NCBI GenBank assembly: GCA_964629225.1 | Contig: CAZVQC010000039.1 | Coordinates: forward strand, 1-6,867 | Direction: 5' to 3' | DNA: 6,867 nucleotides | Source of the DNA: RUG14199 sp964629225 | Lineage (GTDB): Bacteria > Bacillota > Clostridia > Oscillospirales > CAG-272 | Shown: piece after piece, positions 1 through 4,451 of the stretch | Numbering within the stretch: the stretch's first letter is position 1 | How the letters are laid out: every line of letters begins with the position of its first letter | Notes under the pieces: generated by a model | The model's database searches: none | What the model saw: only the letters and a program-made list of their open reading frames with translations | Told to the model about the DNA's origin: nothing | Made by a program: the position numbers and the translations under genes

Positions 1-10
1 CCCGAAATTG

Positions 11-370
11 TTATGTGGCTTTCCGACTGAGTCCTATTATATCACGCTCATCGCTCTTGGTGTCGATGGCAGAGGATGCCACCGCATTGGCAAAGCCGGT
101 GATGGGCACCAAAGTCCCCGCCCCCGCGTGCCGTGCAAAATCGTCAAAGACCCCGATACCGGTGAGAAGCGCCGTCAGAAACACAAGAGTCATGGAGGAC
201 AGTGTCCCCGCATCTTCAAAAGAAGCCCCCAAAGCCCCCCAAAGCTCCCTTACGGCTTGTCCGAGGGTGCAGATACCGCCCCCTATCAAAAAAGCGAAAA
301 AACAGTCCTTAAGCACCGGTGACTTCGGCGCATGAGCCTTCACATACCTGCTGTAATTTTTTCTGTCCAT
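11..370 (-). CDS. spoVAC: SpoVAC-like stage V sporulation membrane protein, apparently C-terminally shortened
   Basis: SpoVA proteins form the inner-membrane channel that moves Ca-dipicolinic acid into the forespore and out at germination; SpoVAC is a core membrane subunit. The 119-residue product fits this family: a basic N-terminus with YVKAHAPKSPVLKDC, a first membrane segment at about 23-40 (FLIGGGICTLGQAV), a second at about 57-75 (LTALLTGIGVFDD), then the hallmark AGAGTLVPITGFANAV at 82-97. Family members run to about 140-150 residues and end in a further hydrophobic segment with an AGP-like motif. Here the frame stops soon after residue 105, in a polar tail (DERDIIGLSRKAT) unlike the family. 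I chose the ATG at 370: it has GGAG six bases upstream, whereas the ATG at 382 has no properly spaced site and would lie at the predicted transcription start. Any spoVAD/spoVAE partners would lie beyond the left edge. Family call fairly firm; intactness doubtful. Confidence 0.75.
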   Translation of the reverse strand: MDRKNYSRYVKAHAPKSPVLKDCFFAFLIGGGICTLGQAVRELWGALGASFEDAGTLSSMTLVFLTALLTGIGVFDDFARHAGAGTLVPITGFANAVASSAIDTKSDERDIIGLSRKAT

Positions 371-389
371 ATCATTCTCCATTCCCCAT

Positions 390-418
390 TAGTATCTCCC
401 GCAAAGCAAAAACTATTC
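390..418 (-). promoter_or_regulatory. Candidate sigma-G/F-type forespore promoter for spoVAC
   Basis: On the minus strand GAATA (414-418) is followed by a 17-nt spacer and GATACTA (390-396). This resembles the sigma-G/sigma-F pattern (GNATA-like -35, CATNNTA -10), with G replacing the first C of the -10. spoVA operons are known sigma-G targets in Bacillus, so the position directly before a spoVAC-like gene is meaningful. Initiation about 7 nt downstream would leave a leader of only 12-14 nt before the ATG at 370. Motif match only. Confidence 0.45.
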
Positions 419-428
419 CGTTTCCTAC

Positions 429-457
429 TTGAAAAAATATTAAAACAGTGGTACAAT
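429..457 (+). promoter_or_regulatory. Sigma-A promoter of the VanY-like carboxypeptidase gene
   Basis: TTGAAA (429-434), a 17-nt spacer and TACAAT (452-457) form a near-consensus vegetative promoter. Initiation would fall near 464, just ahead of the ribosome binding site at 466-472. This rules out the in-frame GTG at 448, which lies inside the promoter, as the translation start. Confidence 0.8.
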
Positions 458-465
458 ACGTTCGA

Positions 466-472
466 AAAGGAG
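466..472 (+). promoter_or_regulatory. Ribosome binding site that fixes a GTG start at 481
   Basis: AAAGGAG lies 8 nt before the GTG at 481. No comparable site precedes the GTG at 448. The spacing decides for a GTG start and a 370-residue product. Confidence 0.8.
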
Positions 473-480
473 TGGTAACA

Positions 481-1593
481 GTGAATGAAAAAAAGCCTCA
501 AATGAGGCCAAAAATAAATACGGCAGGAAAAACGGCAACAGCCTCCCCTCGCCAAAGCACGCCCCGAAGAAAAAAGAATAACAACCCGGACTTTAGGATA
601 ATAGCAGCCGTCATAGCGATAGTTCTCATAGCCGTCATAGTCATGATAGCCGTGGGCTGTTCAAAAGGCGACACGCCAAAGGACACCGCAGATTCAGCCG
701 AGAGCACCTCCAACATCCCCGACACCACGGAACCCGTCATCGAGCCTCCGAAGCCCGACACCACAGTACCCGAAACGGAGCCTCCCGTGACTGTCCCCGT
801 AGGAGCAACAGTCACCGATATCTCCCTTGACAGATACTCCGTCAGGATTGCCGCCGGATCCAAAGAGATGCCCATGGTGACTATGTACCCGGAAAATGCC
901 GAGAATAAAAACGAGATCTGGCAGTCCGACAACACCGCCGTCGCCACGGTAAATAAGTACGGCAATATCTACGGCGTGGCAGAGGGCAACTGCACCGTAA
1001 CGGTAACGTCGGAAGACAACCCGACAGTCTTTGCGAAGGTGGCGGTGACAGTCTACAATGACCCGTCCGTCAAGGCCCCCACCTACATAAACGGCATCCT
1101 CATAGCCAATAAGACCTACGCACTTCCCTCGGATTACAATCCCGGCGTTGACCCGGAGGCGGAATCGGCGCTTTATGAGATGTTCGCCGCAGCAAAGAAT
1201 GACGGCATATCACTTTGGATAGCCTCCGGCTTCAGAAGCTATCAAAGACAGACCACCCTCTATAATAACTACGTGGCAAAGGACGGCAAAGCCGCCGCAG
1301 ACAGATACTCCGCCCGCCCCGGTCACTCGGAGCACCAAACGGGACTCGCCTTCGACCTTAACAGCATCGAACAGTCCTTCGGAAACACCCCGGAGGGTCG
1401 TTGGATCGCCGCAAACTCTTGGAAATACGGCTACATCATCCGCTACCCGGAGGATAAGGAAGCCATAACCGGTTATATGTACGAGCCTTGGCACGTAAGA
1501 TACATCGGGAAGGACAACGCCAAAGCAGTCTTTGAAAGCGGCCTCTGCCTTGAGGAATACCTGGGCATCACCTCGGTCTATAGCGAAGACTAA
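481..1593 (+). CDS. Membrane-anchored VanY-like D-alanyl-D-alanine carboxypeptidase (peptidase M15) with Big_2 Ig-like domain
   Basis: The predicted zinc carboxypeptidase trims the terminal D-Ala from peptidoglycan stem peptides on the outer face of the membrane. The 370-residue product has a basic cytoplasmic N-terminus (1-38), one hydrophobic membrane segment (about 39-59), a Pro/Thr/Glu-rich linker (about 64-107), a Big_2-type Ig-like domain (about 110-193, with WQSDNTAVATVNKYGNIYGV) and a C-terminal M15B domain (about 200-370). Family motifs are visible: SGFRSYQRQ at 249-257, SEHQTGLAFD at 283-292 giving metal ligands H285 and D292, and EPWHVRY at 335-341 giving catalytic E335 and ligand H338. 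All key residues are present, so the enzyme should be active. Cys60 directly follows the hydrophobic stretch (IAVGC), but the lipobox is poor and far from the N-terminus, so I favour a type II anchor over a lipoprotein. The gene stands alone, divergent from spoVAC. A role in cell-wall remodelling is likely; an actual vancomycin-resistance role is not indicated, since no vanR/S/H/A/X genes are nearby. Confidence 0.9.
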   Translation: MNEKKPQMRPKINTAGKTATASPRQSTPRRKKNNNPDFRIIAAVIAIVLIAVIVMIAVGCSKGDTPKDTADSAESTSNIPDTTEPVIEPPKPDTTVPETEPPVTVPVGATVTDISLDRYSVRIAAGSKEMPMVTMYPENAENKNEIWQSDNTAVATVNKYGNIYGVAEGNCTVTVTSEDNPTVFAKVAVTVYNDPSVKAPTYINGILIANKTYALPSDYNPGVDPEAESALYEMFAAAKNDGISLWIASGFRSYQRQTTLYNNYVAKDGKAAADRYSARPGHSEHQTGLAFDLNSIEQSFGNTPEGRWIAANSWKYGYIIRYPEDKEAITGYMYEPWHVRYIGKDNAKAVFESGLCLEEYLGITSVYSED

Positions 1594-1610
1594 AACAAAA
1601 CAGCAACGCA

Positions 1611-1653
1611 AAAGCCCCCGACACTTGCAAAGAATGCAAGTGCCGGGGGCTTT
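1611..1653 (+). terminator. Hairpin terminator of the carboxypeptidase gene
   Basis: Arms 1611-1629 and 1635-1653 pair over 19 positions with a single A-C mismatch and an AAGAA loop. The GC core is CCCCCG/CGGGGG. It begins 18 nt after the stop codon. The downstream T-tract on the plus strand is short (TTT inside the stem, then GGTATTCTC); the minus strand has a slightly better TTTT run, so it may work in both directions. Confidence 0.8.
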
Positions 1654-1741
1654 GGTATTCTCGTTATTCTCGGTCTTATTATTACCCGATACAATGTCTC
1701 CTTTTGTTGTCAACAGTTTTTTCTTGTTAACTTTTTCACTA

Positions 1742-1784
1742 CGGAACGCATTTTACCGGAATAGAGTTGCTGTTCCGAACTCTA
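1742..1784. repeat. Overlapping short inverted repeats with mutually exclusive pairings
   Basis: TAGAGTT (1762-1768) pairs with AACTCTA (1778-1784) around a 9-nt loop. Part of that loop, GTTCCG (1772-1777), can instead pair with CGGAAC (1742-1747), or over five bases with CGGAA (1757-1761). The segment lies between two terminators, outside any gene. No function can be assigned. Confidence 0.45.
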
Positions 1785-1802
1785 CCGCTCCTTTGTCGAA
1801 AA

Positions 1803-1830
1803 CAGCCCCCGAATAATGATTCGGGGGCTG
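1803..1830 (-). terminator. Rho-independent terminator of the left DUF4838 gene
   Basis: A perfect 12-bp stem (1803-1814 with 1819-1830; CAGCCCCCGAAT and its complement) and a 4-nt loop are followed on the minus strand by TTTT (1799-1802). It lies 13 nt beyond the tandem TAA TAA stops of the leftward gene. Confidence 0.9.
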
Positions 1831-1843
1831 AATACTTCAGTTA

Positions 1844-4009
1844 TTACTGCCAATGTCCGTTGACCTTGACCCAGCGACCGGTGTAGCCTGCCTGGAACCA
1901 TGTCAGAGGATTTCTGATATCGTCTGCGGAAGAGGGGAAATTATGGCAGCCGTATTTGTCATAATAGTCCCCGTCAGCGTGGCTCGTTATCTCAACTTCC
2001 CTTTCCACAACGGTATTGTAGAGGTCACGGTAACGCCTTTCGTAAGCCGCCTTAGTCTCCTCATCGCCGCCGTTATAGTCACGCTCAAAGGTGGCGGAGA
2101 GGCCCAGATAATGAGCATGGAGCGAAGTCATCTTGACCCTGTCCTTCTGCTCCTCGGTGGACGCCATCTCGTAAGCACGGTCGAAAAGCTCCACAAAGCG
2201 CTCGTAATTGGCGGCAACGTATTCCTCATTGTACATATTGAAGGCACGGTCAAAATTGTTCGTCCAACAGCCCTGAAGGTCGCCTGCCGCATTTGCCATC
2301 TCTATGTATTCACGGATGCTCTCCCAGCCCTCACCGTAGTAGATCATGAGGAACTCGTTGAACATCTCATTGAACTCGTCCTCCGTCATGTCCGCATTCC
2401 AAGCCAGCTCCGACAGCATATATGCTCTGAGAGGCTCGAAGGAGAGAGTACCGGATCCCTCGATATAGACACCGTCCACACCGTGGTCGTACAGATACTT
2501 CATATCGTTATAGATGTTGAAAAGGTTGGGTGAGGGAGCCATATAGAAGCTGAAATTAACGGAATAGTACCATATGTATAGGTTCTCCGTAAGCTCAGCC
2601 CAAACGCTGAGATAAGGAATGTCATAGGCGTTACTTTGAAGGGTGGTATTGCCCATGTAATCGGTGATGAGAAGTCTCTCATTACCTCCCGCCTCTATGC
2701 AGGCATCCACGTCATCATAAGGATGGTTGTTGCATCCGGATATGCAGAAGCAAACGCACACATTGCGGGCGGGCTTCGTTATTTTCGGAGGATTTCTGGC
2801 ATCCCAATAGGCAATCGTGAATACCTGTATACCGGGATACGCCTCATCCATCTTCTCCGCCACCCTGTTGGAAAGGCGGAATACCGCTCCGGAGAGGCTC
2901 TCGTCCTCGTCATAGATCTGCTTGCAGGACTCGCACATGCAGAAATTTGTATTGTCATTGGGGGAGCAGGATATCTGAGTATGGTTGACTCCCAGCGTCT
3001 TGCCTCTGGACTCATAAGTATCAAGTAGATCCAGATTGTAAGCTACTATCTTTTCAAAGGTCTCATTACTGCTCATGCAAGGCTGTTGGTTATTGGGAAC
3101 TCCAAGCTGACTTACAAAGGAGTGAGCGTGAGCGCCTACAGTGCCGACTCCGCCGCCCCATGTGTCGTAAGCTCCCGCACGGGAGCCGTCCGCATCGGAG
3201 GCATTAAGTCTCAGCATGGAAAAGTCGGTATAAGATATTACCTCCGAATAGTAGGAGATACCTCGGTAGCTGAAAGAGGGCACCTCGGTAGCCTCAAAAG
3301 CAGGTGACATATCCACAGCATCCGCCTCATAAAGATAGACGATATCGTAGGTAAGGAATCGGTAACCCACTATCTCCTCAAGGAAGAAATAGGTCACGTA
3401 GATGCAGCCCCTCAGCTTTCCGCAGGTGAAGAGCACGTCTCCGTCATCGTCAACTTCAACGTGATAGCCCTCATCCCCCAGATCGAACACATCATCCTCG
3501 TCATAACCGTAGATGATATGATAACTGTCGGGAGACATATTATCCGTAATATTGAGGGTAATGCCCACCGCACGGCTAACGTATTTCTGCAGCTCCGTTG
3601 CGGCTGTCTTCATGGCGGGAACGTATCCTTCCGACAGAACTATCTCATATCGGGAGATATTGCGACCGTCCACCTTGAGATTATCCAAACGGTAGACCGC
3701 ATCCGTGTTGTTGCCCTCGTAGTCTATCATTCCCATGATCAACTTTTTAAGGTTCAACAGGTCGGGATTTCCCACGTTTCCGTCTCCGTTAATGTCCGCC
3801 GCAAGCAGGTTCACATCCTTGATTTCGGAAACATTCGACAGATACTTCTTGAGAAGAAGCACGTCCTTCGTGCTCTGCCTCAAATCGTCATCCACATCTC
3901 CAAGTAGAAAACCGTAGGTGATCTCAGGGACGCCTGCCGCAGAAATTGCGGTGTATGCCGCGCCAAGGAGCATCACTAAAGTCATTAGAAAAGCAATTAT
4001 CTTTTTCAT
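1844..4009 (-). CDS. Secreted dockerin-DUF4838 protein, glycoside-hydrolase-like (left paralogue)
   Basis: The 721-residue extracellular protein is likely a carbohydrate-active enzyme of unknown specificity. Order: signal peptide (1-24/25, MKKIIAFLMTLVMLLG, cleavage near AISA-AG); dockerin (about 36-94) with two calcium loops, D38-D40-D42-D49 and D72-N74-D76-D83, each followed by a Leu/Lys-rich helix; an accessory domain of the type that precedes GH67/GH20 barrels (about 108-230; AATELQKYVSRAVGI, then LRGCIYVTYFFLEEIVGYRF); and a DUF4838 barrel (about 245-570) with HAH at 294-296, SPNDN at 349-353, C-x-C-x-x-C at 357-362, AYWDARNPPK at 400-409, CFCISGCNNH at 420-429 and YIEGSGT at 515-521. 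A C-terminal region (571-721) ends in a tryptophan-rich tail. D352 and E517 are candidate acidic active-site residues (inference). I chose the ATG at 4009 over an in-frame TTG at 4048: it has CGGAGG six bases upstream and starts the signal peptide. Dockerins normally bind scaffold cohesins; no cohesin is in the window. Substrate unknown. Confidence 0.88.
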   Translation of the reverse strand: MKKIIAFLMTLVMLLGAAYTAISAAGVPEITYGFLLGDVDDDLRQSTKDVLLLKKYLSNVSEIKDVNLLAADINGDGNVGNPDLLNLKKLIMGMIDYEGNNTDAVYRLDNLKVDGRNISRYEIVLSEGYVPAMKTAATELQKYVSRAVGITLNITDNMSPDSYHIIYGYDEDDVFDLGDEGYHVEVDDDGDVLFTCGKLRGCIYVTYFFLEEIVGYRFLTYDIVYLYEADAVDMSPAFEATEVPSFSYRGISYYSEVISYTDFSMLRLNASDADGSRAGAYDTWGGGVGTVGAHAHSFVSQLGVPNNQQPCMSSNETFEKIVAYNLDLLDTYESRGKTLGVNHTQISCSPNDNTNFCMCESCKQIYDEDESLSGAVFRLSNRVAEKMDEAYPGIQVFTIAYWDARNPPKITKPARNVCVCFCISGCNNHPYDDVDACIEAGGNERLLITDYMGNTTLQSNAYDIPYLSVWAELTENLYIWYYSVNFSFYMAPSPNLFNIYNDMKYLYDHGVDGVYIEGSGTLSFEPLRAYMLSELAWNADMTEDEFNEMFNEFLMIYYGEGWESIREYIEMANAAGDLQGCWTNNFDRAFNMYNEEYVAANYERFVELFDRAYEMASTEEQKDRVKMTSLHAHYLGLSATFERDYNGGDEETKAAYERRYRDLYNTVVEREVEITSHADGDYYDKYGCHNFPSSADDIRNPLTWFQAGYTGRWVKVNGHWQ

Positions 4010-4015
4010 GCTGTT

Positions 4016-4020
4016 CCTCC
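4016..4020 (-). promoter_or_regulatory. Ribosome binding site fixing the ATG at 4009
   Basis: GGAGG on the minus strand lies 6 nt before the ATG at 4009. The upstream in-frame TTG at 4048 lacks such a site and would place 13 charged, non-signal residues in front of the leader peptide. Confidence 0.85.
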
Positions 4021-4106
4021 GATACAGATCGAATAAAATGCGGCGCAAGCATAATGCCCACAGGCATCAAAAGTACCACATAGATCGAAATAAAAAATCC
4101 AAGTAC

Positions 4107-4135
4107 AGTATAACATCATAATACAAAAATATCAA
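4107..4135 (-). promoter_or_regulatory. Sigma-A promoter of the left DUF4838 gene
   Basis: On the minus strand TTGATA (4130-4135), a 17-nt spacer and TATACT (4107-4112) match the vegetative consensus, with a TGT extended -10 next to the hexamer. Initiation near 4100 gives a leader of about 90 nt. That leader contains the 8-mer AGATCGAA (plus-strand reading) twice, at 4026-4033 and 4082-4089, and a small ATGCC/GGCAT hairpin. No known riboswitch class is recognisable in it. Confidence 0.75.
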
Positions 4136-4146
4136 CTGTTTTTTTG

Positions 4147-4174
4147 AAAAAACTCCCCCGCTTTCGCGGGGGAG
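4147..4174 (-). terminator. Rho-independent terminator (left copy of the GC hairpin)
   Basis: CTCCCCCGC (4153-4161) and GCGGGGGAG (4166-4174) form a 9-bp stem. Read on the minus strand the loop is GAAA, a GNRA tetraloop, and the stem is followed by TTTTTT (4147-4152). It stops leftward transcripts just before the -35 box of the left DUF4838 gene, insulating the two paralogues. Confidence 0.85.
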
Positions 4175-4201
4175 CGAACTGTTGACTATGTCAACAGTTC
4201 G
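4175..4201. repeat. Perfect 12-bp inverted repeat with 3-nt loop
   Basis: CGAACTGTTGAC (4175-4186) and its exact complement (4190-4201) are separated by TAT. The core GTCAACAGTT recurs once more at 1709-1718, between the terminators of the carboxypeptidase and the left paralogue. It abuts the left GC hairpin and has no T-tract of its own, so it may be an operator-like palindrome or part of the repeat element. Confidence 0.7.
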
Positions 4202-4226
4202 GCAGAGCAAGAGAAACGATGTTATT

Positions 4227-4283
4227 TTTTGTGAAAGCCGAGCGTCGGCGTAGTTGCCTACGGTAGCGATGGCTTTCGCAAAA
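4227..4283. repeat. Long imperfect hairpin with nested stem
   Basis: TTTTGTGAAAGCC (4227-4239) pairs with GGCTTTCGCAAAA (4271-4283) over 13 positions, one of them G-U when read on the plus strand (A-C on the minus). Inside, CGTAG (4249-4253) and CTACG (4258-4262) form a second stem with a TTGC loop. Two nested stems separated by an internal loop could be a folded RNA domain or a DNA palindrome of a repeat element. No known RNA family is recognised. Confidence 0.6.
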
Positions 4284-4290
4284 GTGGTTG

Positions 4291-4328
4291 AAATAAAAAG
4301 AAAAAGGCTTGAAACACCGTTTCAAGCC
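4291..4328 (-). terminator. Rho-independent terminator of the right DUF4838 gene
   Basis: GGCTTGAAAC (4306-4315) and GTTTCAAGCC (4319-4328) form a perfect 10-bp stem with a 3-nt loop. On the minus strand it is followed by TTTTTCTTTTTATTT (4291-4305), a strong T-tract. It lies about 120 nt past the stop of the right paralogue. Confidence 0.85.
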
Positions 4329-4414
4329 CGATATTTGACTGACCTTCAAATTATGGGTCCTTCGGTCTTGCCATGACTTTTCAGCCACGTAAAGAACGAG
4401 TTTATCATTGCTCT

Positions 4415-4440
4415 GACTCCCCCGCTTTCGCGGGGGAGTC
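4415..4440. repeat. GC-rich hairpin directly after the right DUF4838 stop codon
   Basis: GACTCCCCCGC (4415-4425) and its complement (4430-4440) form a perfect 11-bp stem with the same 4-nt loop as the hairpin at 4153-4174. It starts 11 nt past the TGA on the minus strand but has no T-tract on either side. It would not act as a canonical terminator; it could protect the mRNA 3' end or be one end of the repeat element. Confidence 0.8.
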
Positions 4441-4451
4441 AATAACAATTA

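Larger units (their letters stand above)
4151..4440. repeat. Hairpin-rich, MITE-like intergenic element between the two paralogues
   Basis: Most of the 442-bp gap between the two genes is a structured segment with no supported coding gene. Both ends carry the same GC-rich hairpin (4153-4174 and 4415-4440; shared arms CTCCCCCGC and GCGGGGGAG). Next to these is an 8-bp inverted repeat: CAGAGCAA at 4203-4210 and TTGCTCTG at 4408-4415. The left end additionally contains a 12-bp perfect hairpin (4175-4201) between the terminal hairpin and the 8-bp repeat. Inside are a long imperfect hairpin (4227-4283) and a terminator-like hairpin (4306-4328). This resembles a small non-autonomous palindromic element, but no target-site duplication is clear and copy number cannot be judged from one window. 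The alternative is simply a cluster of terminators. Confidence 0.5.

Noticed and set aside
448..480. Upstream GTG at 448 as start of the carboxypeptidase
   Set aside because: It lies between the -35 and -10 boxes of the predicted promoter and has no ribosome binding site, while the GTG at 481 has AAAGGAG at ideal spacing.
1532..1816. A 94-codon plus-strand frame running across the carboxypeptidase 3' end and its terminator
   Set aside because: It overlaps the M15 gene in another frame, passes through the terminator hairpin, and has no recognisable features.
4336..4358. Minus-strand stretch resembling a tRNA anticodon region (CCCATAATTTGAAGGTC)
   Set aside because: There is no acceptor stem, D-arm or GTTCGA-type T-loop at the required distances, so it is not a functional tRNA; a decayed tRNA-derived piece cannot be shown.
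4151..4440. CRISPR array
   Set aside because: The repeated hairpin occurs only twice, about 260 bp apart, with no regular repeat-spacer pattern and no cas genes.
4191..4448. An 85-codon minus-strand open frame in the gap between the paralogues
   Set aside because: It starts with TTG without a ribosome binding site, overlaps the TGA region of the upstream gene, and is made of the hairpin and terminator sequences. Its product has no recognisable domain.
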